Source: Thioalkalivibrio sp. ALJ12 (GTDB taxonomy: Bacteria; Pseudomonadota; Gammaproteobacteria; Ectothiorhodospirales; Ectothiorhodospiraceae). Taken from it: DNA of 64,000 nucleotides. Below, in pieces: positions 43,275 to 51,615 of this stretch; the stretch's first letter is position 1, and every line of letters starts with the position of its first letter. Location of the stretch: positions 310,001 to 374,000 of the forward strand of contig NZ_KB899538.1 in NCBI RefSeq assembly GCF_000378305.1. The letters are read 5' to 3'. The notes below the pieces were generated by a model. The model was given only the letters and a program-made list of their open reading frames with translations, was not told the origin of the DNA and made no database searches. The translations under genes were made by a program, and so were the position numbers.

Positions 43275-44666
43275 ATGCGCGACTACCTGCTGTTTTTTAT
43301 AATAATGGTGTTGATCCCGGTGATCCTGGCAAGGCCCTGGGTCGGCATCCCCGCCTGGTTCTGGGTCGGCCTGATGGCCCCGCATGGCCTCACCTGGTCG
43401 TTCATGCGCAGCTTCCCCGTAGCCGCCGTCATTGGCATGACAACGCTGGCCGCGCTGTTTCTGGCCAAGGATCGACGGCCGATGCCGATGACGCGCGAGA
43501 TGGTGATGTTATGGGTGTTTCTCGGCTACATCACCATGACTTCGTATTTTGCGGTAAATTCCAGCGGTGCATGGGACTTCTGGCAGCACGTTTTTAAGAT
43601 CCTCTTGATTACATTTATCACACCCATGCTGATATTCGGTCAGCTTCGCATCGTCTGGCTGTTATTAGTTATTACATTCTCCATCGCATTTTTCGGGTTC
43701 AAGGGCGGCCTGTTCACGCTGTCCACGGGCGGGCAGTACATGGTGCTGGGCCCTCCGGGCTCCTATCTGTCCGGGAACACGTACATCGGGCTGGCAATGG
43801 TGATGGTGCTGCCGCTGATCCTGATCAGCGCGCGGCTGTTCCGCGAGCGCTGGGTGGATCTCGAGATCCCGGGCCTGGAGCGCTTCTACCGGCCGATCAG
43901 CTGGGGCGTATACGGCGTGTTCTGGCTGACTGCCATCGCGATCCTCGCGACCTATTCCCGCGGGGCCCTGCTGGGGATCCTGGTGGTCGCGCCGTTCCTG
44001 TTCTGGCACATGCGCCACAAGCTGGCGATGGTGATGGCCGGCGTGCTGGTCTTCGGGGTGATTGGAGTGACCGCGCCGGATCGTCTTCTGGATCGCTGGG
44101 GCACGATCGAGACCTACGAGGAAGACCGTTCCGCCATGCAGCGCATCCAGGCGTGGGGCGTGAACTGGAACATGGCCACCGAGCGACCGCTTACCGGGAT
44201 GGGCTTTCGCAACCACCACCTCGGCTATGACTGGTGGGTCGGCTACGCGAATTTCGAGGGGGACTGGCGCCACGTGCTGTCGCCGCACAGCATCTATTTC
44301 GGCCTGATGGGCGAACATGGCTTTGGTGGACTCGCCACCTTCCTGCTGCTGGTCGGCTTCACGTTCTTTTCGCTGAACCGGATCCGCAAGCGAGCCCGGC
44401 TCGAGACGGGGCAGATCTGGCTGGCGGAATACGCCTGGGCCATCCAGGTGGGGTTGCTCGGCTACCTGGCTGCCGGGGCCTTCCTCGACGTGATCTACTT
44501 CAACCTGCTGTTCGCGTTCATCGCCCTGGCCGTCATCATGCGCCGCGAACTGGAAGAAGCACCCCGCGTGGCCGAGGCGCCCGTGTCCGCACCAGTCCAG
44601 GCGAACACGTTCCCGACGCGAGCCGAGCCCGACAGCGCCGCCGGGGCGCCCGGCATCTCGCGCTAG
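43275..44666 (+). CDS. Putative O-glycosylation ligase / polymerase, exosortase A system-associated (Wzy/WaaL type)
   Basis: A 463-residue polytopic membrane protein (TIGR03097-like) with about ten to twelve hydrophobic helices. It starts MRDYLLFFIIMVLIPVILARPWVG and has LMAPHGLTWSFM, the family N-terminal block. The periplasmic loop carries conserved polar groups (RGALLGIL, GMGFRNHHLGYDWW, SPHSIYFGLMGEHGFGG), typical of the Wzy_C domain. It could ligate glycan to protein or polymerise repeat units; the two cannot be told apart here. Start: ATG at 43275 matches the family; an in-frame ATG at 43092 would add 61 residues absent from relatives. The hydrophilic C-terminal tail is about 40 residues. 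Confidence 0.92.
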   Translation: MRDYLLFFIIMVLIPVILARPWVGIPAWFWVGLMAPHGLTWSFMRSFPVAAVIGMTTLAALFLAKDRRPMPMTREMVMLWVFLGYITMTSYFAVNSSGAWDFWQHVFKILLITFITPMLIFGQLRIVWLLLVITFSIAFFGFKGGLFTLSTGGQYMVLGPPGSYLSGNTYIGLAMVMVLPLILISARLFRERWVDLEIPGLERFYRPISWGVYGVFWLTAIAILATYSRGALLGILVVAPFLFWHMRHKLAMVMAGVLVFGVIGVTAPDRLLDRWGTIETYEEDRSAMQRIQAWGVNWNMATERPLTGMGFRNHHLGYDWWVGYANFEGDWRHVLSPHSIYFGLMGEHGFGGLATFLLLVGFTFFSLNRIRKRARLETGQIWLAEYAWAIQVGLLGYLAAGAFLDVIYFNLLFAFIALAVIMRRELEEAPRVAEAPVSAPVQANTFPTRAEPDSAAGAPGISR

Positions 44667-44696
44667 GGAAACACGGATTCATGTACACGCACGCTC

Positions 44697-46538
44697 ATGG
44701 GTAAGGTCGTCACCTTGGGCGCCTCCACGCTCCAGCCGTGGGCCGAGCGCCTTGCCCAGGCGGTCGCAGCCCATGTGCGACCGGACACCGGGCTCTGGGA
44801 CCCCATCGAGCAGGCGCCGAGCCCCGCGGACCATTACGGCCAGACCAGTGCGACCCTGGCGCTGTACCTGCAGGGTGGCCCCGAGATGGAACAGTGGGGC
44901 TGGCCATTGCGGGCCTGGCTCACGCGCTGTGGCCGCCACGCCGGGCACGCACCGTTCAACCGCCTGTTGCTGCTGTTGTTGCGGGAACGGGTCATCGCGG
45001 GGGTACAACCTGTCACGCCCGCACTGGAAACGATGCTCGACGAGGCGCTGCAACGGTGCCATCCGAGTCGACACTATCCGTCGAATAACTGGACCCTGCT
45101 GGCCCAGCTTTGCCGTCTGGTTGAGGCCCGGCCCGGCCGCCCACGCGACCATGCGGCGGCTCGGCTGGCCGCATTGCTGGAACGCTGGACGACCGCCAGC
45201 GGCGGTTTTATCGACTATCCGGCCCGCCCGGGGCCACGGGGCGTGGCCACCCCGATGGCGTACCACCACAAGGCTTTGCTGATCGCCTCGATTGCGCTGT
45301 GTTACGCACCCACGCCCGCGCTGGCAACGCTCACCCAGCGCCTATATGGCTGGGTCGCGCTGACCTGGGACGGCGGAGAGTACGCGGGAGGTCTTGGCCG
45401 CAGCACCCACTCCCTGTTCGGCGACGCCTGCCTGGTGGGCAGCCTGGATCTGCTCGGGCTGGCCGGGGCACAGCAGACGGACGCCCCGGCCGGGCAGATG
45501 CTGCGTGGCGTGCTGGCGCGATGGGAGCGGCAACGCAGAGGCGACGGTCTGCTGGGTCTGACGCCCGCGGATCGTGCCTCCACACCCGGGAACCGTCCCG
45601 CGGGATGGGACAACTACATGCACCTGTCGGTCTACAACGCCTGGGCCGCTGCGGTCCTGGCATGGGCCGGCGACCGGCGGCGCCGCGAGGGGACGCCGGA
45701 GATCGTCGAGGATCTTCAATGGGCAGGAGGGCGGACCGGCGCCTGCCAGCAGGATCTGCAGGCGGGCGTACTGTGCGCCCGGGCCGGGCCGGACCTGTGT
45801 GCCCTGATCAGCACCCGCGGGCAGGCGCCACAGGCGTTCAGCCGCGACGTGGCCGAGCTGCGCTATGCCGGTGGTCAGCCCTTTCACATTCGCCACCGCG
45901 ACCGGATCCTGTGCCCGCCGGCGGTACGGGTCGAGGCCGAAGCGCTGCTGCGCAACCCCGCCCTGGCCGGCTGGGTACCTTTGTTTCAGATCGGCGACCA
46001 ACTCTGGGCGCTGGCCGATTTTCGCTCGGTGACGGTGGATACGCCGGGGGCCACCGTGCGGGTACGGCTGGAAGATGGCCACGCGGTCCCCGTACTTCGG
46101 GCAGCGGCCCGCACCCTCTGGAGGCGCGGCCTGGCCGCGCTGGACTGGCGCTGGTTCGGCGGGGCCGTCGGACGCGGGGAGGCCCTGCGGCGCCCGCGCT
46201 CGTCCGTCCTGTTCGGCCGCATCACGTTCTGGCTGGACCCCGCCGGGCCCACACTGCGCCAGGAGGTCGCGCTGGAATGCCGAGGCGAGGTCCCGGTCCA
46301 CTACCTGAACCCGGGCGGCCATGCGCTGGTGGTCGACAACGGCCCGAGTGTGCGGCGCTTTCAGCAGCAGGATCCGGTGACCGGTCAGTGGACCGAAGTG
46401 CTCTTTCCCGCATCCGGACGCTCGATCGTCCAGATCCCCCTGCCCTCGACCATCCCCGGCCTGGGCTGCGCACTACCGCCGAAACCGCTGCCCCCGGGCC
46501 CCTATGCCCACCGACTGACGCTTGGCTGGAGCGACTGA
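44697..46538 (+). CDS. Uncharacterised protein, helical toroid-like with C-terminal beta region
   Basis: A 613-residue protein I do not recognise. The first ~350 residues are amphipathic helices with repeating aromatic turns (HYGQTSATLALYL, NRLLLLLLRERV, YPSNNWTLLAQLCRL, PMAYHHKALLIASIALCY, WDNYMHLSVYNAWAAAVLAWAG), resembling an (alpha/alpha) toroid as in heparinase-type lyases. The rest looks beta-rich (ALADFRSVTVDTPGATVRVRL, SSVLFGRITFWLDPAGPT), as in the C-terminal domain of such enzymes. No signal peptide is visible, which is odd for a lyase. It starts 30 bases after the O-antigen-ligase gene and is probably co-transcribed. A glycan-binding or trimming role is a guess from fold-like features and context only. 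Confidence 0.75.
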   Translation: MGKVVTLGASTLQPWAERLAQAVAAHVRPDTGLWDPIEQAPSPADHYGQTSATLALYLQGGPEMEQWGWPLRAWLTRCGRHAGHAPFNRLLLLLLRERVIAGVQPVTPALETMLDEALQRCHPSRHYPSNNWTLLAQLCRLVEARPGRPRDHAAARLAALLERWTTASGGFIDYPARPGPRGVATPMAYHHKALLIASIALCYAPTPALATLTQRLYGWVALTWDGGEYAGGLGRSTHSLFGDACLVGSLDLLGLAGAQQTDAPAGQMLRGVLARWERQRRGDGLLGLTPADRASTPGNRPAGWDNYMHLSVYNAWAAAVLAWAGDRRRREGTPEIVEDLQWAGGRTGACQQDLQAGVLCARAGPDLCALISTRGQAPQAFSRDVAELRYAGGQPFHIRHRDRILCPPAVRVEAEALLRNPALAGWVPLFQIGDQLWALADFRSVTVDTPGATVRVRLEDGHAVPVLRAAARTLWRRGLAALDWRWFGGAVGRGEALRRPRSSVLFGRITFWLDPAGPTLRQEVALECRGEVPVHYLNPGGHALVVDNGPSVRRFQQQDPVTGQWTEVLFPASGRSIVQIPLPSTIPGLGCALPPKPLPPGPYAHRLTLGWSD

Positions 46539-46560
46539 ATACCCGCCCCCGGAACGTGAG

Positions 46561-46588
46561 GGAGACGCGGGATTCAATCCGCGTCTCC
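46561..46588. terminator. Hairpin between convergent genes
   Basis: A perfect 10-bp stem (46561-46570 with 46579-46588) around an 8-base loop lies between the end of the toroid-like gene (46538) and the end of the convergent propeller gene (46588). Neither strand has a clear T-tract, so it may act as a barrier or mRNA-end stabiliser more than a classical terminator. Confidence 0.5.
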
Positions 46589-48810
46589 TAGTCGCCTTCG
46601 GGCAAGCGCTGCAGGATGATCCCGCGGCGCAGGTCGGACCAGATCAGCACATCCGTCCCGGGCAGTGGGGTGACGCGATGCCAGTTCTCGTAGCGGTCAA
46701 ACGGGCGATCGGCAAAGTCCACCTGCTGCCAGTTGTACATCAGCCGCCAGGGTTTGCCGCGGGGCGGATCGCCGATGTACATCTGCCGGGCATTGTTCTG
46801 CAGCAGGATGTAGTCCCCGGTCTTCGGGTGATAGGTCAGCCGGCTGCCGCCGGCAACATAGGCCTGTCCGGAGGCCCCGTGCCGCTGGAATCGGCCCTCG
46901 CGGTCGATGGTGGCCGTGGCCTCGGCGCCGCGGCGGTGGTTGCCGCCGTACTGGGTCATGCCCCCATAGATCAGCACCTCGCGATGCACCGGGTTGTAGA
47001 GCATGGTTCCGCCATACCCGGAGGACTGGGTGCGGCCCTCGGGGCCTCGATAATCCGGGTGATTCCGGGGATAGGTCCACGCCCGATCGCCATGCCCCCA
47101 GACACGGACCTGCCCCATCGTGTGGGCCTCGATGCCGTCACCCGGTATAAGGTCGTAGCTGGCGGAGCCCAGCGTATAGAGGACGAATTTCTCGATGTCG
47201 GGATGCCACACGGTCGAGTGATCGCCGACTGCATGCGCATTGCCCTGGCCGGCACCCAGGCCGACCTCCTCCCAGGCCGTCGGGTCGGTGTACGGGGCGC
47301 GCACCAGGCGGCCAATGTCGGAGCGGCGCGGCTCGCTCGGCGAGAAGTACAGGTAGCCATCACCGCCATCCATCAGGCGGTTGTACGGGCGCCGTTCGCC
47401 CCCGTCATAATCGAGCCCCGGCGGGGCCACGACGCCGGCCCAGGTCAGATCCGGCTCCAGCCAGGTCACCGAGCGGACGGAATTGTCGCGCATCAGGATA
47501 TTGAACAGCCGCCCGGTCTCCGGATCGAAGATGTGGCGGTCGGTCCAGCCCACCCCGAAGGTGCCGCGCTTGTCCGGGTCATGCCACTGGGTGTTGTTCA
47601 TGCGCGCCATGTCCGGGACTCCGTCCGGCAGCTGGGTCTCCACGCGGCGGAACTCGCCCGGTTCCAAGGTCTCGGCGATGTCGTACAGCTGTGAACGTCG
47701 CTCCGGCGCGGGTTCGCTCGCCGAGATCCAGAGGAACTCCGCTCGCCCATCGGCCGGTGGTGGCAACGTGACCCCCGTGCGCTCCTGCCCGAACGCGGAC
47801 TGATGGCGGTGCAGCAGCGGGCCGGCCTGGTTGAGCCAGAGGATGACACCGTGGTCGTCTATCGGCACCGGCACGATCCCGCCATAACGATCAAAGGGCC
47901 AGCGCTGCCCCCCCCAATCGGCGGCCTTGCGCCATTCGTCCCGATCCGGATCGAGCTCCCACAACTCCCGCGCCCGCCCGGCCCGCAGCACCAAGTAGTT
48001 CCCCGTTTGCGGATCGTAGGTCAGGCTTCCGTTCATGATGCCGAACACGAACGGCGCATCGCCAAGATCGCGCACTGCGCCATTCGCATCGAGCAGGGAG
48101 ACCTTGTTGCGCGACTTGTTGCCGCCGATGAACAGCATCTCGTCGCGCACGCGGTTGTACTGGGCCGAAGAGTGATAGCCATCGACCGCGACCTTGCCGT
48201 GTTCAGTCCAGCGACCATCGCGGAGGCCGTAAACCTGGTTCTCGCGGATGTAGATCAGCTGGTCCAGTGCGTCGTGCCACTCGATCGGATCGGTGTGCTC
48301 CCACCCCCCGCCGGGCCCGGGCAGACTGCGCGTCGCGAGTTCCCAGCGATCCTCCGCAATGGAATAGCGATGCAGAGTGCGCTGCGAGCGGCCGGCACTG
48401 ATCTTGTAGTAATGGCCCCGCTCGGGGTCGAGCGCCACACCACCATAGACATGCGCGAAGGGGGGCGGGCCCTCGGCAGACAGATACCGCCACTCATGTT
48501 GATCCTCGCTATAGGTAATGAACACCGGCGTGGATCCTCGGTCACCAAACATGAAGGCCTGGCGTCGCTCGGGGTCCCAGTGAGCGCTGTCGTTCCAGGT
48601 ATCCGGATCAATCGAGTAGGCGCGCAGAAAGTCATGATAGCGCTGGAACCCCTCGGGCAAACCGGCATCAAGGGGGGCCAGTTCCCCCGGCTGCAGGCTC
48701 GCCGCCATCCGCCCCAACGCGCTTTCACTGGCCGCTGCCTGGCTGGTCGCAAGCGCCAGCGCGAGGATGGCCGGCAACCAGACGGTGCTTCGACGCGCGA
48801 GCCGGCGCAT
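46588..48810 (-). CDS. Secreted duplicated beta-propeller-like protein
   Basis: A 740-residue exported protein. It has a signal peptide (MRRLARRSTVWLPAILALAL, cleavage near residue 28). The mature part is made of beta repeats of kelch/propeller type with phrases such as WHDALDQLIYI, YDPQTGNYLVL, FDPETGRLFNIL, WHPDIEKFVLYTL, YNPVHREVLIYGG and YHPKTGDYILLQ. The two halves start with similar text (LQPGELAPLDAGLPEG near 39 and LEPGEFRRVETQLPDG near 380), so it looks like an internal duplication. It probably binds or acts on the polysaccharide outside the inner membrane; no catalytic residues can be named. Its ATG overlaps the stop of the upstream gene (ATGA). Confidence 0.82.
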   Translation of the reverse strand: MRRLARRSTVWLPAILALALATSQAAASESALGRMAASLQPGELAPLDAGLPEGFQRYHDFLRAYSIDPDTWNDSAHWDPERRQAFMFGDRGSTPVFITYSEDQHEWRYLSAEGPPPFAHVYGGVALDPERGHYYKISAGRSQRTLHRYSIAEDRWELATRSLPGPGGGWEHTDPIEWHDALDQLIYIRENQVYGLRDGRWTEHGKVAVDGYHSSAQYNRVRDEMLFIGGNKSRNKVSLLDANGAVRDLGDAPFVFGIMNGSLTYDPQTGNYLVLRAGRARELWELDPDRDEWRKAADWGGQRWPFDRYGGIVPVPIDDHGVILWLNQAGPLLHRHQSAFGQERTGVTLPPPADGRAEFLWISASEPAPERRSQLYDIAETLEPGEFRRVETQLPDGVPDMARMNNTQWHDPDKRGTFGVGWTDRHIFDPETGRLFNILMRDNSVRSVTWLEPDLTWAGVVAPPGLDYDGGERRPYNRLMDGGDGYLYFSPSEPRRSDIGRLVRAPYTDPTAWEEVGLGAGQGNAHAVGDHSTVWHPDIEKFVLYTLGSASYDLIPGDGIEAHTMGQVRVWGHGDRAWTYPRNHPDYRGPEGRTQSSGYGGTMLYNPVHREVLIYGGMTQYGGNHRRGAEATATIDREGRFQRHGASGQAYVAGGSRLTYHPKTGDYILLQNNARQMYIGDPPRGKPWRLMYNWQQVDFADRPFDRYENWHRVTPLPGTDVLIWSDLRRGIILQRLPEGD

Positions 48811-50276
48811 CAGGCAGCCTTTCCGGTTGGGTGGGCAGCCGCCTGGTGGCGGTGAGGGTCGACCCCCAGCTCCTGAACCGCCTGGAGGAGCGGCATCACC
48901 TTGACGAAGGTCGGCGTGAGCGGGCGGATATGGCCCGTGCGCAGAGCCTCGAGGGTGTACCCGACGACCCGCTCCGGGCGCGTAAAGGCATTGAACAACG
49001 GCCGCGCCAGATGCGAAACCCTGCGGCTGAGACTCGCCCACTCGACCCGTGGCGGTGACCCCGTGGCCTTCTGGCTGTACGGGATATGCGCGGCGTGGGG
49101 ATAACGGCTCCGGATCACCTCATCGTGGAACGCGCGCGTCGCGAACGACTGCCACGGCAGGCTCAGCAGGAACTCCAGCACGTCCGGGTCTGGATAGGGC
49201 AGGCAGACGGCCTGCTGCTGTCCGGCCATGGCGATCGGCAACAGGGCGATCTCGCGGCGGATCCGGTTCCAAAACAGGAACGACTTAACCGGGTCGGGCG
49301 CGCCGGCGTGCATGGCCAACTCGCGGATGATCGCATCATGAGCGACCTGCAGGCGCCAGCGGTCCTGAAACGGCCGCTTCAGAAACGATGTGTAACTGCC
49401 CGCCATCAGCACACGATTCGCCGCCCCTTCGAGATCACCGGCATCCAGGCACTCGGCCGTTCGCGGGTCGAAATAGTTGCCGTTGCTCAAGGCGTCACCG
49501 GCCAGGCCATCGAATACCGGGCCGTCCAGATGCGGCATCAACGCGAGGTACCAGCTGTTCTCGTCGGTGGAGTAGTGGTTCAGGCGGTTTTTCTGTCGCT
49601 CCGCGGCGATACAATCCTGGGGATTGTCGATCACCTGACATTCAATCCCCAGGTGCTGGGACAGCGCACACGCCACGCCACTCTCGTCCCCTCTCTTCGC
49701 CCGCAGGACCAGGGTTCGGGGTGGTGGGGTGTCCTGTTGCGCCAGCTCCAGACAGATATGGCGCGAGTCGCGGCCCCCGGACAGCGGCAGGCGCCCCACA
49801 CCGCCAGCGGCACGCCGCTCGATCGCCCGCGCAAAGAGTTCCGCGAACCGTGTCCGCGCCTCGTGCGGGTCTCCGGGGAAAGCGGCCATCAGGGGGATGG
49901 CGGGGCGCTCGCCGGAGAGCACACCCTCACGCCACAGCAGGGTCTCCCCGGGCATCAGAACCTTCACGCCCGCCAGCGGAGTCTGGTCACCCACGAGATA
50001 ACCCAGCGCCATGAAGACCGCGATGGCCTCGTCGTCAAAGGCGGGGGCCGACAAGCGCGCCGCGGCCTCCCGCAGGGAGTCGGCCACGATCAGGCGACGG
50101 CCCTCACGGGCATAGAACAACGGAATAAACCCGAGCCGATCGGCTGAGACGGACAGACTCGCCCCGTCGAATGACCAGCCCGCGACGAGCGTCGGGCCTC
50201 CGGCTACCCAGTCGAAGTCCAGGTGATGGGACGCCTGCCCCAGGCACTGGCGACCAATGACCTCTACGAAAGCCAT
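48810..50276 (-). CDS. Asparagine-synthetase homologue lacking the glutaminase Cys
   Basis: A 488-residue protein. The synthetase-like half has the ATP-pyrophosphatase loop LPLSGGRDSRHICLEL (about 163-178) and FDGLAGDALSNGNYF. The N-terminal part resembles the second half of an Ntn glutaminase (VSADRLGFIPLFYAREGRRLIVADSL) but has no N-terminal Cys, so it cannot release ammonia from glutamine in the usual way. It may ligate an amine to a carboxylate or be non-catalytic. Start: ATG at 50276 with GGGGGAA upstream; an ATG at 50345 has no ribosome site. Its stop overlaps the propeller gene start, so the two are coupled. A small gene upstream overlaps its start by 13 bases. Confidence 0.85.
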   Translation of the reverse strand: MAFVEVIGRQCLGQASHHLDFDWVAGGPTLVAGWSFDGASLSVSADRLGFIPLFYAREGRRLIVADSLREAAARLSAPAFDDEAIAVFMALGYLVGDQTPLAGVKVLMPGETLLWREGVLSGERPAIPLMAAFPGDPHEARTRFAELFARAIERRAAGGVGRLPLSGGRDSRHICLELAQQDTPPPRTLVLRAKRGDESGVACALSQHLGIECQVIDNPQDCIAAERQKNRLNHYSTDENSWYLALMPHLDGPVFDGLAGDALSNGNYFDPRTAECLDAGDLEGAANRVLMAGSYTSFLKRPFQDRWRLQVAHDAIIRELAMHAGAPDPVKSFLFWNRIRREIALLPIAMAGQQQAVCLPYPDPDVLEFLLSLPWQSFATRAFHDEVIRSRYPHAAHIPYSQKATGSPPRVEWASLSRRVSHLARPLFNAFTRPERVVGYTLEALRTGHIRPLTPTFVKVMPLLQAVQELGVDPHRHQAAAHPTGKAA

Positions 50277-50647
50277 CGCTTCCCCCGCCAGGGCCACGGG
50301 TGGTCCTGAATGCGGTCTCGCTGGTTCACATGCTTGTTGCGACATAGCGGCGCATGCGACGAATTGACAGCGAACTGGAACCCTTGCACGCGCTCATCGC
50401 CAGCATTGGCCAACCGCTCGTGCATCGGAACACGCTTGTTCCGCAGCCCTCGAAACAGCACCTCACCAGACAGAAAGCGGGCGGCCCCGTACAACCGCAG
50501 CACCCTCCGGGCGATGACCGGGACCGACGGACCATAGTGGTCGGCGACCGCCTGAAACTGTCCCCAGACATCGGAACGGAAAAAGTGCCCAACGATATGA
50601 TTGGAACGATAGAGCGCGGATACCATCAACCCGAACACTTTACCCAC
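50264..50647 (-). CDS. Small protein of unknown function, possibly a truncated ATP-grasp N-terminal segment
   Basis: A 127-residue frame. The GTG start at 50647 has an excellent ribosome site (GGGGAGGG with four bases of spacing), which argues that it is translated. The middle (VPVIARRVLRLYGAARFLSGEVLFRGL) vaguely resembles the N-terminal segment of sugar-transfer-associated ATP-grasp proteins, several of which are encoded 1-5 kb away; the rest has no recognisable match and is rich in His, Asn and Arg, like out-of-frame sequence. It may be a decayed remnant whose 5' end still leads into the next gene. It overlaps that gene by 13 bases. Confidence 0.4.
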   Translation of the reverse strand: MGKVFGLMVSALYRSNHIVGHFFRSDVWGQFQAVADHYGPSVPVIARRVLRLYGAARFLSGEVLFRGLRNKRVPMHERLANAGDERVQGFQFAVNSSHAPLCRNKHVNQRDRIQDHPWPWRGKRWLS

Positions 50648-51039
50648 GATACCCTCCCCAAACAAAAACAAACGCGCGACCGCACCCGGCCTCTTCGTTG
50701 CAAGAACGCCCTATTTGTCCCGCCTGATTGAGTGATCTCATTGCCCCTGAACAAACCTGATCCGGACATTTCAGCCTAGCAGCTTGAAACGGCGCCGAAA
50801 GGGCTTTCGCGTACCAAAAAAACCGTACCGACAATCGCAACGTGGCGATATATGCTAGGGAGACACTGATTAATGATCGCTTCCTGTCGAAATATGAAAT
50901 CACAGCCAGAACCGGCCTCCAGGATCGATTTATCAAAACCGCATCGTCAAACTGCACTTGCGTCATGGCGTGCGTCGAAAGCCAGGGCGGCCATATCGGG
51001 TGATTGCCTGGGTCGCGAAGGGCGTAATAGGGGAAGCGT
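50648..51039. other. 392-base divergent intergenic region
   Basis: No gene is supported. The sequence is clearly lower in GC than its neighbours, with A-rich runs near 50660 and 50815. It must contain promoters for the minus-strand small gene/asparagine-synthetase unit and the plus-strand GNAT/ATP-grasp unit, but I find no convincing -35/-10 or RpoN element. A GG-N10-GC pair with TTGCA at 50688-50701 has a poor -24 box. The GNAT ribosome site (AGGGGAA) is at its right end. Confidence 0.45.
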
Positions 51040-51615
51040 GTGGCCACCGTCAATGTTTATAGTCCGCGCAGCCTTTTAAAGGAGGCCCTGCACCTGGGGC
51101 TGGGCGATTACCAGTACTGGAAGGTCTTTTATATCGATCTCCCGCAACCCGCGGCCGAACTGCCCGAAGGTATCCGGGTCGAGCCGATCACCCCCGAGGA
51201 CCTGGACGGCGTGGTGGATGAAGGGATGCTCCAGCGTCGGGAATTCGGCGGCGAAGGGGCCCAGGGGTTCGGCCTTTTTCGCGACGATGAGCTCGTGGCA
51301 GTGCAATGGTACTGGTGGGGGGCGCGTTACGAGGCCGAACGCCAGGGGCGCAGTTGGAGACTGCCCGAGGGGGCGGCGAAATCGACCGGGCTGTACACCC
51401 TGCCCCAGCATCGCGGGCAGGGGTATGCGGCCCTGCTGAAAAGGCAGACGGCCTACCTGATGTCGCAACGGGGCTTCACCCGCCTGTACAGCCGGATCTG
51501 GCACAGCCACAAGAGTTCGATCCGGGTGAGCGAAAAAACCGGCTGGCGGGTCGCCGGCTCCTATATCGAGATCTGCCCGTTCTCCCGGCGCATTCAACTT
51601 CGCCTGCCGGTATGA
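51040..51615 (+). CDS. GNAT-family N-acetyltransferase
   Basis: A 191-residue GNAT-fold protein. The acetyl-CoA binding segment is LPQHRGQGYAALLKRQTAYLM, with the R/Q-x-x-G-x-A motif visible as HRGQGYA, followed by RLYSRIWHSHKSSIRVSEKTGWRVAGSY, a common late block. The N-terminal part (GLGDYQYWKVFYIDL) is family-specific. Start: GTG at 51040 preceded by AGGGGAA. It should acetylate an amine of a sugar, amino acid or small molecule in the cytoplasm. Its stop overlaps the ATP-grasp gene (ATGA), suggesting the two enzymes act on the same compound. Confidence 0.85.
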   Translation: MATVNVYSPRSLLKEALHLGLGDYQYWKVFYIDLPQPAAELPEGIRVEPITPEDLDGVVDEGMLQRREFGGEGAQGFGLFRDDELVAVQWYWWGARYEAERQGRSWRLPEGAAKSTGLYTLPQHRGQGYAALLKRQTAYLMSQRGFTRLYSRIWHSHKSSIRVSEKTGWRVAGSYIEICPFSRRIQLRLPV

